A stretch of DNA of 64,000 nucleotides from NCBI RefSeq assembly GCF_009870125.1, contig NC_046683.1:44283869-44347868 (forward strand), read 5' to 3'. Positions within the stretch are counted from its first letter, which is position 1, and the number at the start of each line of letters is the position of its first letter. This document shows positions 25,801 to 33,813 of this stretch, piece by piece. The DNA comes from Drosophila pseudoobscura (Eukaryota; Arthropoda; Insecta; Diptera; Drosophilidae). The position numbers and the translations under genes are program-made. Below the pieces are notes generated by a model. That model was given only the letters and a program-made list of their open reading frames with translations. It was not told where the DNA came from and made no database searches.

Positions 25801-28800
25801 ATAAGCATTCTTTAAAGCAGAAAAGAAAGTAAACGAAACGACACGAAAAGGAAAAGAGCGCCAACTCTATTCCCCCCTCCCCCCCTCCGCTTGCTGGCTT
25901 TCTGATAAGAGCCTACGTTTCGAGCTACTTCTATCTTCTCTCCCTCTCCCTCTCTCCCCCTCTCTTTCGTTCTCCTCATTCTGTGGCATATGGTAATTCA
26001 CATTCTTCTTTTGGGCGAGCTTCAAAGTGACTTTTTGGCCGTCGTTTAAAAGCAATTTCCATTTCGCAGTAAAACGCATTAAAAAACCCACAAAAAGAAA
26101 GAGCTAGACGGAAGAAGAATAGCTGTAAGTAGCGGGAGGGAGAGGGACACAGCTAGAGCGAGAGAGAGAGAGAGAGAGAGACAGCGGGTGGGCCGACGAC
26201 GGGCAAACAATTTGTAAATCTGGAACTCAGCCAATTAATTAATTATGAACAATTTTGATAAACCGAAAAATGACGGACAAACATCGCTGCTGATCGTCGC
26301 ATAGGGAAGGGGGTAGGGGGTGGGTATAAGAGGGGGGCCACCGCCCACGCGTGACCATCCCATCCGTCCGTTGAACGACCAATGTCCAATGACTTTTGGT
26401 ATGCAAAATATTTTTTTTTTGACACGAGCTATTATTCCATCAGTTGCGGCTCCCCTTCGCCCCGCTCCCCGCCCTGCTCCCCTGTGGGCCTTAATGTCAG
26501 AGGAGCAACAACGAAATTCTGGGGCTATTTCCATTTCGCATTGAACAGGCAACATCACATTTTGTGCTGGGAGGCCCAGAGAGGCCTAGCAACAATAAGT
26601 AGCTAGGCCGAGGCAGAGATCTGTATAGCGAAATGGGAATACCCTTTAAGGCAGGGGAATACCCTTTTGAAGGTGAAGAGAGTCCAAAAAGGATCCAAAG
26701 TGGAAGAACAAACACACACTCCGGAGTGCCAATTGTTGCTCGTCTGTGGTTGCATGCGGCACCATGGACACAGCATACCCAATACCCATGGGGCCTACAG
26801 GGTACTCGAAAATTGCATGCTAAGTTTAGCCTTTTGTTTTGGCACGCCATTGAGCGGCATTTTCAGCGGCTGCCACTGCCACTGCCCGTTTCTGCCGCCA
26901 AATGTTATTCACCTCGCCGCCACATTACGTATACGCGGCGTATGCCAAAGCCGAGGCGCAACGGCGACTTGTTGAGACGGCTTAACGCGGCTCATTATGC
27001 AGGCCGGTTTGCCAAGCGCCAAGCGCCATGCACCATGCACCATTTCACCCTTCGCCCATGGCTCTGCCCTGCACACAATCCTTAGTCCTACAGCTCACCG
27101 ATTGGGACTAATTCCTCGGAGAGGACTTCCTGGAAGATTACGTGCATGGCGAGGGGATATATCAAAGATATAGTAGCGTACAATCCGTAAATAATGAATA
27201 TATTCCCCGCCACCCATTGACCTATCCCATTGCCCCGTATTGTGCCGTATGTGGCCCCAAAAATGTATCTATAATACAATCGTAGGACGCTCTAAAATAG
27301 ACGAAACGAGCAACCGCTTGAGTTCAATAAATTACAAATTTGAATTAGCGCCACGCCACACGAGAGATAAAAGTGCAAAAAAGAATCCACACAAAAACCA
27401 TACATACATATATATGTACAAACGTATCTGTAGAATCTCGAAATCTATATATCTCGAGGCGAATGCTGTATCTCTCTCTCTCAGCCTTCAAATCCGCTTT
27501 TCTTGTGGTACGAAAAGATCTCATATATCGTCAGCGGTGCCCCTACAATTTTTGTTTGCCAAATCGTTGTACAACCAACGTCTTCTGCCTGCCTCAATGG
27601 CCTCAATGGCCTATTTGGATATTTTTCTTTTGGTCAGTGGCAGAAACGTTTCTGGCTTCTGGCTTTCTGTTTTAGGCCACCAGGTGGGGAGAGACCCAGA
27701 AGACATCTGGCATGGCACGGCCAGGCATGGAAGACTTGTGAAAACTAATGAAACACCAGCGATTACAAAATGTCGAATAAACAAACGATGGGATTGGGAT
27801 TGGGATTGGGATTGGGAGATTGGGTGAACATACACAAAAAAGAAACAAATATCGAATCGATTTACTAATTTCGAAATCTTCAATTGCGTTCGGGCCCCGA
27901 AAATATCTCCCAGATCGTATCTACGGATCAGCGTCAGTAAATTTCCCATTTATTAGCTGTTATTTATTCAATATTCAATATTTGTTAATAGATTAAACGA
28001 CGAGAACTTGTCTCACTTTTGGGACAAACTGCAATGGGATTTTGTCATTCGTAATCTTATCTCGTCCGATACTTATTTACCCAAGATTACAGCCTCAAGT
28101 GTGAAAACTGTAGACTGATAATCCCTGTACATCGTACACTTTCCCTTAATGCGGTTTTCTGTTACGTTCCTCAAATATTTATTCAAGATTCTGGCTAGAA
28201 CTATACTGGATTTGTTTTATTTGTTCTTTTGAGTTTAACGTTGAGTAAATCCCAAATCCCTCTGGGCGTGGCATTCGCATTATCCTTTCGCTTAGGGGAA
28301 ATTCGATACAAATTTCATTTTCAACTAAATGAAAAGCCTTCTGGACTATTTCAGGGCGCATGTCGTCATGGTTTTTGGCAAAAATAATAGTATTTTTCTA
28401 TAGTTTTCGTTTCATTTACATTTGTTTATGCGTTCATGTATTTGCATCTGTATCTGTGGCTGAAAAATATCTAATAATCGGACCACAGAGGGAGAGAGAG
28501 AGAGAGAGGGAGAGAGCACTTTTGTTGGGTTTTGTAACACAGAAATGGCATACATTCTGTGGCTTGTGGCTGTGGCTGCTGTTCTATTGCTTGAAATGGT
28601 ATTATGCAATGCAAACAGTACAAGATACAGATACACCGAGATAGACAGGCAATCCCCGAGAGCAGGCACTGCGGACATCACATCAAAAATTGTATCTTTT
28701 TTTTTTTTTTTGTTTGCATCATTTTTGATCATTCGCAAAGATTTTTAGCCAGCATTTAGGCATTCAGGCATTCAGGCAGGCAGGCAGGCATTCTAGAATC

Positions 28801-31800
28801 GTTTGTTATTTTGGGTGTAAAACACGAAACGAGAAATAAATCAAATCAAGTGTAGCCGGACCCCGACCGACCGCTACAACCATTTATATACAAATCCATA
28901 AGATACAAAACGAAGCAGCCATACAGATACAGAGATACAGAAATACAAAACTAAAACTATCATCTTCCACTCTATATACACACGCGTTGCGCTGTTAATT
29001 CTTGAGAGGATATTTCATGTGTATCTCTATCTGTATCTGTATCTGTATCTGTATCTGTATCTGTAGCTATCTCCGTTTGAACAGTGCGTTTCCACAGCTG
29101 TCCGTCCCATCAGAAGCGTCCGTCCGTCCGTCCGTCTGTCCGTCCATCTGTCTGTCCGAGAGAACCGGGCCAAGGTTAGAAAACACGTCAATAAAGCGCG
29201 TTAGCCGCCGACAGACACAATAAACCGCATAAAAATCAACCCCAAACCAAAAACCTCAAACATCTATCTTGGAAATATATATATATATATATATATTATT
29301 TGTAGTTTTTTTTCACACCCCGCCAACCCCCTCTAGCCGGCACAGGATCTCCAGATCTCGATCTGGTCATCGATGCACAGATCACGATCGTCATGTCAAC
29401 GGATCAACGATTGTTATGATTATTATGCATTCATTTGGCTGCCTGAAATCTATGGCTCAATTTGAGAGGAATCTTGACAGAATAATTTCTTAATTTATGC
29501 GCTCCTTCCCCTTCCCCCCTCCCCCGTCCCCTTCTCTCTGTGGACTGTAGAAACCAGTAGAATCAATTGCTAATTGGCTGAAATGCACGAGATAATTAAA
29601 CACATTTCAAATGGCAGGTTTAGTGGCAAAGGAAAACCTTAAGGCGATTCGATTCGATTCTCAAAGAATGTGCCACAGCTGGAAATGGGTCCATGATTCA
29701 TACAGCTATAGCTGTATAGCTGGACTCCTACGTATCGGTTCTTTCCACACTGAATATATAGTCTGTTGCGGTGTCCCCACCGTATTTCCAAAATATATTT
29801 CTAATTATAATTTTAGACCATGAAAATCGAGAGAAATTCATGCAAAAGAAACCTCGAATTATCCTTGAACTATCCTTATATATATACGTATATATATATA
29901 TATCTGAATACTCATAAACATGTGTAATTTTATGGCCATTTCTTTTCGATAGCGTAGCGGCGTTTTGTAGGCCAACCAAAAACACGGCCGACGGTCACTG
30001 TTCCGCCTCCCTCCTCCCTCCTCGATTGCCTATATCTTTCCTTCCATCGGTCATCATCGTTTAGACATGGTCCAAGGTGCAAGACCCGTGCACAGTGGTA
30101 CCCATTTCACGGATACATCGACAAAATACGAGACCATTTAATGGAATATCTCTCGGCCAATATGCGCGCCTTCGATGGGTTTCGGTTTGAGGTATTTCAG
30201 AGTCGACTCTAATCGAAAACTGAAAGGAATTTCATTAAAGTGGTTCGGATAGGGTTAAAGGGGGAGAAAAAGCTCATCCGGGAGTGCGAGAGAGATGGAT
30301 TAGAAGTCTGATAATTGGGCTTTGAAACAAATGTTTGAGTGCCACTGTGCCACACACCACGCAGCTCCACCTGCAGCTCGTGTCGGCCAGCGCCTGCCAT
30401 TGAAAATGTGGTGCAGGTGCCAGGTGTGTGGCGCTCTCGGAGGTGGTGGCTGTTTGCCTGTCAAAGCTTATGAATGAATGAATGAATGAATGTATGAATG
30501 AATGAAGGCCCAAAGGCAAAAGGCCCTTCAAAAGGAAGTCAAGGAGGGAGGGATTGAGTGGAGAGAGAGAGAGAGAGAGAGAGGGGGACTTACAAATGAT
30601 GGGATAATTATTATAATAAATGCAATCGTGAAATTCTGTTTCTGTTTTGCGGTTTTTTTCAAAACCCAGCAGGTAATTCAAAACGTTTCACTGTTCTAAT
30701 CTCCCCCTCCCTCGTGCCCTCCACCTCCTGCGCCGCCAATTGCTAGTATTATCATTTTTTAGTTGTAATTACAGTGAACCCCCCCCCCCCCCCCTTGTGT
30801 GTGTGTGTGTGTGGAAATTAGCATCTGGTTAACAAGTGCGCCGTCGCGGTTAAACGGTGAAAATCTACGACTGACTCTCGCGGGAGACAGGCACTGCCAC
30901 GGGCTCTGCTGGCACTGCCACGGGCTCTTGGAGTCGCAGCATAATTAAAATCAATTATCCACAGAATTGGAGCAGACAGTGAGTGCTAAATGCGAGTGGA
31001 CGGACAAGCGGGAAAGCGGGATAATCATGCAAGATGACAAACAGCAGATCTCGAGAGTCAGCTTTGGTTAAGCTTTTAATGATGGTATTTCTTTCGAAAA
31101 GGAAATACATATATAAGCTGCGGAATCCAAGCGATATAGAAAGAGAAATATCATCATCATCTTCTAATGGTAAATGGATTTGTTTACAGAGATATTCCAT
31201 TCGCTCTGCAATTCTGTCCTGTAGTCCTCGAAAAGATCCCAATGAAACATGGCCTCTATCAATATTATTGATTTTCCAGTAGTATAACAGATTATACAGA
31301 AACTGGCTTTAAACCGAAGAGATGAGCACTCGATCAAACGGAAATATCAAAGGGTTTCGGTATAACTTGCATTCTTAATTCATTATTTCAGTATTCATTT
31401 TCTTTGGTTCTGGCCAAGAACAAATCGCCAGACAAATGAGCGAATATGTGGAAATGATTTTGCGAAAAATAATTTTTGTTTTTCCTTTCAATATTTAAAC
31501 TCGCTTTCATGTGTGTTGTGCGATCCGGTGCGATGCCAGAAAGAGGTATTGTATATTTTCTTGCGATTTAAAAATAGAAAATTTTGAGTATTTTCTTATT
31601 TAATGCCCGTGCCGTTTGCTGCTGCTGCTGTTGGGGTTTTTTGGGTATTCATTCGACTTGTAAATCGTCGGCTTGCATTAGGAATTTATGTATTTGTTGT
31701 ATTGGTTAATGTTTTAGTGGTTGTTGCGGCGGCTGTGTGGCTGTGTGGCGGTGTTGAAACCGCAGAGAGAGCACGAAATACGCAACAATAACTACAACTA

Positions 31801-32465
31801 GAGAATGGCACGGCACAGTGGGGCAAAGCTGTATGGGAAGCGCTTAAGAATTAATCGGGATTTGGGACCTTGGAAAGATTTCCCTTAAATTACGCTCAAT
31901 ATTAGTTAATCGGCTATAAATAAAACCATAGGTATAGCCATATGCTAAGCTGTGGCAATACAAATACAAATACAAATATTTCGCCTTGCAACAATTTAAC
32001 CACCGGGTCAGGCCCACACCGCCCACTGTGCAACGTCAGAGGCGCAGTTGGACGCAAAAGTTTCGAAATGCCAGCACCCTGCAGCCACACCCCCGCACCC
32101 CTCACACCCCTCACACCCCCATCGGGTGGTGATCGGGTGGTGATCGCGTGATGCAGGCATTTGCAGGCGTCTGATGTAATTTAGGGATTCAATGGGGGAT
32201 AAGGACGCACCTGATGCAAGGCCGTTAGGCCGTCCACATTGGCAGTATTGATGTCGGCGCCCTGGTCGAGCAGCTGGATCACTTCATCCTTGTCGCCGGA
32301 GAGGCAGGCGGCAAGGAAGACACAGCCGGAGCTGAATTTGATGCGGCGCCCGTGCTCGTGGCGGGGCGTGGGCGCGGCCCGGTTGGTGTCCGACTCCTCC
32401 CAGCGCTTCAGCTGCTCGGCCCGCTTCATCATGGCCGAGTTGTTGCGCGCGTCCAGGGTGGACAT
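2768..32465 (-). CDS. Mbs: Mbs, myosin phosphatase targeting/myosin binding subunit (MYPT), complete multi-exon gene
   Basis: Regulatory subunit that brings PP1 catalytic subunit to phospho-myosin light chain; it acts at the actomyosin cortex and is inhibited by Rho kinase (family knowledge). Coding exons joined in phase: 32211-32465, 25047-25159, 24423-24977, 24261-24346, 23601-23789, 23319-23435, 22939-23029, 21479-21895, 20705-20812, 20479-20625, 19962-20163, 17116-17946, 15838-15982, 15506-15775, 14858-14955, 14579-14620, 7655-7803, 7490-7580, 6688-6774, then 5157-5273 or 2768-2854. All junctions have GT/AG ends and the frame stays open for 1369 (or 1359) codons. Order of domains: PP1 docking RIKF (41-44), ankyrin repeats (about 50-300), acidic and poly-Asn/Ala linkers, RRSTQGVTL (T722) and RRSTGVVHL (T1200), matching the two inhibitory sites of vertebrate MYPT1, and a C-terminal coiled coil/leucine zipper (about 1265 to end). 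Linker repeats make it longer than vertebrate MYPT1. Its th neighbour supports the call. Alternative splicing in the linker is likely but not resolvable here. Confidence 0.95.
2855..5156 (-). other. Mbs proximal 3' UTR and intron to the distal last exon
   Basis: About 2.3 kb without coding capacity. Minus-strand AATAAA signals at 4188-4193 and 4175-4180 would end the proximal isoform with a 3' UTR of about 1 kb. A (GA)n run lies at about 4375-4398 and AT-rich (ATGT)n runs near 3590-3770. If the distal exon is used, all of it is intron. Confidence 0.5.
5157..5273 (-). CDS. Mbs: Mbs proximal last coding exon
   Basis: 38 codons plus TAG, with a GATTTTTAG acceptor and phase 0 entry. The peptide begins LLQKLKTENDRLRAENRALT and continues the heptad pattern, then ends in a short polar tail (SQLAKAK). 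It is a diverged parallel of the distal exon at 2768-2854: both contain K-E/DN-x-RL-(R/K)-(A/E)-EN-x-AL-(T/I)-RV-(V/I)-SKL. Choice between the two changes the leucine zipper of the protein. Confidence 0.9.
   Translation of the reverse strand: MLQKLKTENDRLRAENRALTRVVSKLTTSAQSQLAKAK
5489..5553. repeat. Tandem repeat of a TAACGGG/TAACGTG unit
   Basis: About six imperfect copies of a roughly 7- to 10-bp unit (TAACGGGTAACGTGTAACGG). It lies in the Mbs intron between the coiled-coil exon and the proximal last exon, about 215 nt upstream of that exon's acceptor in transcript terms. Confidence 0.6.
6285..6374. mobile_element. Short MITE-like element, copy 1
   Basis: A 90-bp segment bounded by perfect 14-bp inverted repeats: ATACCCTTGCAGAT at 6285-6298 and its reverse complement at 6361-6374. 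A related segment lies at 16773-16927 in another Mbs intron. It has no coding capacity. The size and structure fit a non-autonomous DNA element, but the family is unknown to me. Confidence 0.5.
6688..6774 (-). CDS. Mbs: Mbs coiled-coil exon
   Basis: 29 codons, phase 0 at both ends. It encodes EIEKRERRAMERKLSELEEE, nearly identical to the MYPT family coiled coil that follows the second phospho-threonine. The donor is GTAATT. Both terminal exons fit onto it. Confidence 0.93.
7490..7580 (-). CDS. Mbs: Mbs coiled-coil exon
   Basis: 30 complete codons after a split lysine (KLENDKLKQVLKQKDDEVVQ and on to ERFANA). The sequence matches the start of the MYPT C-terminal coiled coil. Donor GTAAGT, acceptor CACACAG. 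An (AGT)n run at about 7424-7447 lies in the next intron just 3' of the donor. Confidence 0.93.
7655..7803 (-). CDS. Mbs: Mbs Ser/Thr-rich exon leading into the coiled coil
   Basis: 49 codons plus two nucleotides. It starts at phase 0 with SGSERTSRSRLGS after a CTGCAG acceptor and ends GIDYKALWEAAK, comparable with the DFKKLYEQ segment at the same place in vertebrate MYPT1. Because it starts in phase 0 it can be joined either to the exon at 14579-14620 or to the alternative exon at 8048-9193. Confidence 0.92.
8048..9193 (-). CDS. Mbs: Mbs alternative first coding exon (Ser/Gly/Tyr-rich N-terminus)
   Basis: An open exon of 382 codons starting MSFRSRSRTQAPLSSHRRSL and ending KSEGYE before a GTAAGC donor in phase 0, which joins cleanly to exon 7655-7803. 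A strong acceptor (TGCTTTCTTCTAG) lies at 9208, 14 nt before the ATG. Entry from the upstream coding exon 14579-14620 would be out of frame, so the exon most likely begins a separate transcript with a non-coding leader. The product would be about 519-529 residues with the coiled coil but without the PP1-docking motif, ankyrin repeats or phospho-threonine sites. The domain is low complexity: many SS(Y/S)G, RYGSSAYSS and poly-His stretches and an RS-like RNRTRSRS near its end. If unspliced, an in-frame ATG at 9221-9223 would add ten residues. Expression is inferred. Confidence 0.75.
12318..12391. repeat. Diverged repeat shared with 19021-19085
   Basis: Shares AATACATG.CGTGTGCATA and CG.CGATAAGGGTT-like blocks in order with 19021-19085; both copies are in Mbs introns. 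Confidence 0.5.
12443..12605. repeat. Diverged partial copy of the dispersed repeat at 52 kb
   Basis: Shares ATACTCA, GGTATATTTGATTTGTGGT, CCAGAAGGA.GCGTTTCC and GATCAGCATCAATAGCC with the copy at 52061, in the same order, but lacks the (GTCTGTCC)n part. Confidence 0.55.
14579..14620 (-). CDS. Mbs: Mbs micro-exon
   Basis: 14 codons (ELDPERQNEEKDKE), phase 0 on both sides, acceptor TGCTGCTGCAG and donor GTGAGT. It follows the second Rho-kinase site and keeps the acidic/charged composition seen there in MYPT proteins. Being phase 0 on both sides it could be skipped without changing frame. Confidence 0.85.
14858..14955 (-). CDS. Mbs: Mbs exon with the second inhibitory phospho-threonine
   Basis: Encodes a basic stretch ending RRRKPKRRSTGVVHLDVD. 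RRSTGV equals the second Rho-kinase site of vertebrate MYPT1 (T853 in human numbering), here T1200. Phosphorylation there weakens the interaction with myosin in vertebrates. Acceptor CCAACAG, donor GTAAGT. Confidence 0.94.
15506..15775 (-). CDS. Mbs: Mbs Ser/Thr/Ala-rich linker exon
   Basis: 90 codons of low-complexity linker (LNASNQSLNSVGRPISAPSE, then poly-Thr/Ala and SSHDDKG). It enters and leaves in phase 1. The motif AVRKYETTSTG resembles the RYETSSTSAG segment of vertebrate MYPT1. Confidence 0.9.
15838..15982 (-). CDS. Mbs: Mbs linker exon
   Basis: 48 codons beginning FKLEDNTSGGTYPPNNST and ending RRISSGPNA. The RRIS motif is a basophilic kinase-type site. Acceptor CGTGCAG, donor GTGAGT. 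Confidence 0.9.
15983..17115 (-). other. Mbs intron with a MITE-like insertion
   Basis: 1.13 kb, AT-rich, non-coding. The only structure I see is the 155-bp element with 11-bp terminal inverted repeats at 16773-16927. Confidence 0.6.
16773..16927. mobile_element. Short MITE-like element, copy 2
   Basis: 155 bp with inverted termini AATACCCTTGC (16773-16783) and GCAAGGGTATT (16917-16927). After the shared terminus the sequence continues similarly to the element at 6285 (TTGC-GATCTGGTTTCTATAT versus TTGCAGATCGGTTCGATATT), which supports common descent rather than two chance palindromes. Confidence 0.5.
17116..17946 (-). CDS. Mbs: Mbs large linker exon
   Basis: 277 codons in phase 0. It contains poly-Pro (EPQPPPPPTTPPP), an Asp/Gly run (VVDDDDDGDGDGDGK), acidic Glu/Gln-rich sequence and a conserved-looking RDSLLSLYARRTTDG followed by poly-Ala and Gly/Ala repeats, ending RRPSWRLKFDAGSK. 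RRPSWRLKFD is a likely basophilic phospho-site. Low-complexity parts are typical of fly MYPT linkers and will vary between species. Confidence 0.93.
17947..19961 (-). other. Mbs intron, 2 kb
   Basis: Non-coding. Contains a diverged repeat at 19021-19085 that is shared with 12318-12391, a (GATT)n run near 19675-19694 and a (TG)n run near 19727-19746. Confidence 0.6.
19021..19085. repeat. Diverged repeat shared with 12318-12391
   Basis: See the copy at 12318; blocks AATACATGACGTGTGCATA and CGATAAGGGTTG are in the same order and orientation. Family not recognised. Confidence 0.5.
19962..20163 (-). CDS. Mbs: Mbs exon with the main Rho-kinase inhibitory site
   Basis: Encodes SFVPPVRDEESETQRKAHAK followed by RRSTQGVTLDEIKSAEELV and then poly-Asn. 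PVRDEESE..RKA..RRSTQGVTL is the hallmark of the MYPT family; T722 here equals human MYPT1 T696, whose phosphorylation inhibits PP1. Acceptor CCATTAG, donor GTAAGT. The poly-Asn run (nine residues) lies just before the donor. Confidence 0.96.
20164..20478 (-). other. Mbs intron with four copies of a CTAACCTCAAAA motif
   Basis: 315-nt intron between the exon ending NIIKNFF and the Rho-kinase-site exon. Reading the RNA strand, the motif YTAACCTCAAA(A) occurs at 20413-20424, 20363-20373, 20340-20351 and 20301-20312. The donor is GTAATA, and the first in-frame codon of the intron is a stop (AAG TAA), so retention truncates the protein right before the inhibitory site. Confidence 0.65.
20479..20625 (-). 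CDS. Mbs: Mbs linker exon
   Basis: 48 codons: a Ser/Ala repeat (SASASASASD) then VETAKPPPKQSTGNIIKNFF. The last lysine codon is split across the GTAATA donor. Acceptor ACGATTAG. Confidence 0.88.
20705..20812 (-). CDS. Mbs: Mbs Thr-rich linker exon
   Basis: 35 codons: KPTVTHVGTPTGTAATAKTT and on to ALTPPIR. Acceptor TTGTGGCAG, donor GTTAGT. Phase agrees on both sides, which selects this frame over a longer open frame on the same strand. Confidence 0.88.
21479..21895 (-). CDS. Mbs: Mbs exon with poly-Ala and poly-Asn
   Basis: 138 codons: FYQKYNELRARIKANSCPIL, then long Ala and Asn runs and YSVQRSASLKDNSMYYR. The first segment looks conserved and globular or helical; the rest is homopolymeric (CAG/GCN and AAT/AAC repeats) and probably length-variable. 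Donor GTTTGT, acceptor GCCACAG. Confidence 0.9.
21896..22938 (-). other. Mbs intron, 1 kb
   Basis: Non-coding, with triplet GGACGTT repeats near 21921-21951, a (GA)n run at about 22508-22528 and a (TA)n run at 22781-22816. Confidence 0.6.
22939..23029 (-). CDS. Mbs: Mbs exon with RRTQSF motif
   Basis: Encodes VPDRELSSNSSESANDVILR followed by RTQSFENDEK. RRTQSF is a basophilic kinase-type site. Acceptor CTTGTAG, donor GTGAGT; phase 1 in and phase 2 out. Confidence 0.88.
23319..23435 (-). CDS. Mbs: Mbs exon after the acidic region
   Basis: Encodes ENVKPNQQQIHALEHPVEEE, then APWRRKMARAPNDSPTNN. Acceptor CATCTTTTAG, donor GTAAGT, phase 1 on both sides. WRRK(M/I) with the following Ser/Asn-rich stretch resembles the post-ankyrin linker of MYPT1. 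Confidence 0.9.
23601..23789 (-). CDS. Mbs: Mbs acidic exon
   Basis: 62 codons with a long Asp/Asn run encoded by GAT/AAT repeats (PIDNDNDDIDDDDDNDD) followed by HESDAEELSDSTESSHTTSL. Acidic regions follow the ankyrin repeats in MYPT proteins. Acceptor ACTGCAG, donor GTAGTC, which is weaker than its neighbours. Confidence 0.88.
23790..24260 (-). other. Mbs intron with (GA)n tracts
   Basis: 471 nt, non-coding. Two near-perfect (GA)n tracts at about 23848-23873 and 23890-23914 flank a short CATACA segment. Confidence 0.6.
24261..24346 (-). CDS. Mbs: Mbs exon after the ankyrin repeats
   Basis: Encodes ISDAIENRVDKTPTKLVRVE then VRTDATKD. Basic/hydrophobic alternation matches the post-ankyrin segment of MYPT. 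Acceptor TTTTCGCAG, donor GTGCGT. Confidence 0.92.
24423..24977 (-). CDS. Mbs: Mbs main ankyrin-repeat exon
   Basis: 184 codons. Ankyrin hallmarks are clear: YLVENGADVAAVNSDGDLAL, GATALHVAAAKGYTNVLSLL, DNDGWTPLHAASHWGQ. Between them lies the conserved helical insert ELNIDVEQARKAEEEAMLSD. The ankyrin array binds PP1 catalytic subunit in MYPT1. Donor GTTGGT is unusual but the frame demands it. Confidence 0.96.
25047..25159 (-). CDS. Mbs: Mbs ankyrin-repeat exon
   Basis: 37 codons plus a split glycine: ACIDDNLHMVEFLVKRGADI then NRQDNEGWTPLHATASC. Ankyrin repeat following the N-terminal exon; acceptor TTTACAG, donor GTGAGT. Confidence 0.96.
25160..32210 (-). other. Mbs first coding intron, 7 kb
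   Basis: No coding exon is supported. Content is simple repeats and single-copy AT-rich DNA: (GA)n at about 26157-26180, 28490-28518 and 30560-30586, (TTGGGA)n at 27789-27818, (TATCTG)n at 29021-29066, poly-C followed by (GT)n at 30779-30812. Large 5' introns with regulatory elements or alternative leaders are usual in this gene class, but none can be placed. Confidence 0.6.
30779..30813. repeat. Poly-C followed by (GT)n
   Basis: Sixteen C residues directly followed by a (TG)8-like run, in the first Mbs intron. Confidence 0.9.
32211..32465 (-). CDS. Mbs: Mbs first coding exon with PP1-docking motif
   Basis: 85 codons from ATG (32463-32465) to a GTGCGT donor. It starts MSTLDARNNSAMMKRAEQLK and contains RRIKFSSGCVFLAACLSGDK, the MYPT signature in which R/K-V/I-x-F docks PP1 (here RIKF, residues 41-44), followed by the first ankyrin repeat (GADINTANVDGLTALHQ). 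The start agrees with the family. Confidence 0.95.
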
Positions 32466-33788
32466 GATGCGGCTGGGGGTTGGCTGGCTGGCTGGTTGGC
32501 TGGTTGGCTGTGTCGGGCGGACTCCGAGACGTGTTCCACTAGGGATTATTCGGTGTATTGATGATTACTTGCGGTTTTTTTAGTACTTAGTTTTCACTAG
32601 TAATTTGAGTATTTTTCTTTTTTTTTTGTTCACTATTTATAGAAAAAATGCTTGACACTTTCGATTTTCGATCTTTACACTTTACTGTTTCTTTCCGCTC
32701 CTCTTTTGCTGATTATTGTTTTTCTATTTTCCACTCGATTCGTGTATCACTATGTGTGTGTGTGTGTGTGCGTGCGTGTATTTGCTCTCTGCTTTATCAG
32801 CGAATGGAGAGAGAGATGATGGCAAACTTCTTGGCGTTTCGTTTTATCGTGCTTCTTTCCCACTCCACGGCACACACACTCGCTCTCTCTCTCTCTCTCT
32901 CTCTCTACCACACACTTACGCGCGTTCTCTCACACACACGACGACGACACACATATGCAGTTGTAGTTGCCTGTTCGCTCGCTCTGGCTTACAGTTTGTT
33001 GCATTTATCACGCACCTTTTTGTGGAATTTGCTTTAAAACACACTATCTTGCCATTCTAATTCTGCAAAAGACATACAAGAAGAGAGTGAGAATTGAATA
33101 TGAACAAAAAAAAAACGTTTTTGCCTCCTTTTTTCACTTTGTTTATCATTCGCAAGGCGCTCTCTCCCGCTCTCACACTCGCTTAACTACACACACACAC
33201 ACACACACACGTGCACATGGATAGGGCCTGCATGCAACACTGCCGTATTTTCAGCATGGCTGTGTGAGTGTGTTACCAATTTGACATAAATTCAACAGCC
33301 GCGACGCTGACGTCGCGGGTAAATAGAACGAAAGATGGAAGCCGCTCTTTTTTTCACGCACGCAAATTTGTCTTTAAAATGTATATAATTTTTAGTTGCA
33401 CAGCACGGAAAAAAAACTCTTCGTTTTGTGTGTAATTATGTAAAGGCATTTTTACAGCTCCCCATTCCACCGCACAACAGCACTCACTCACTCAGTCACT
33501 GACACACACACACACACAAACACGTACGCACGTAGAGAAAAATGGATTGCAGTAGAAACTTTTCACACACCAAAAAAAAAATCGAGAAACGCAGGGCACG
33601 CACCTTTCCCCTGTTTGCGGCGGATCCCTTTGAGGTGGCTTATATGGTCGGTCGGGCTTATTGGCTAGCGGGCGCTATGCTTGCGCGCTTCATTCGTGCG
33701 CTGCACAAGTATTTCACTTTATTTTGCATATTTTCGCTCGACAAATTTGTCCGCACGAAAAAAACGGCACGGCAGAAAAAATTGTAAT
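32466..33788 (-). other. Mbs 5' UTR region
   Basis: 1.3 kb between the ATG and the likely promoter, rich in (CT)n (32880-32905), (CA)n and short stop-filled frames. It may be one long 5' UTR or contain a small intron; I cannot decide. It includes several upstream ATGs on the minus strand. Confidence 0.45.
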
Positions 33789-33813
33789 CAGTGTGACCGC
33801 GGACTTATCGATA
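33789..33813 (-). promoter_or_regulatory. Mbs: Likely Mbs core promoter: Ohler motif 1 plus DRE
   Basis: Minus strand: CGGTCACACTG (33789-33799) is a perfect match to the motif 1 consensus, and TATCGATA (33806-33813) is a perfect DRE, placed upstream of it for a minus-strand gene. The pair is typical of broad housekeeping promoters bound by M1BP and DREF (established knowledge). A start near 33.79 kb is inferred. Confidence 0.6.

Noticed and set aside
29021..29066. Regular repeats that could suggest a CRISPR array
   Set aside because: Simple (TATCTG)n microsatellite without spacers, in a eukaryotic genome.
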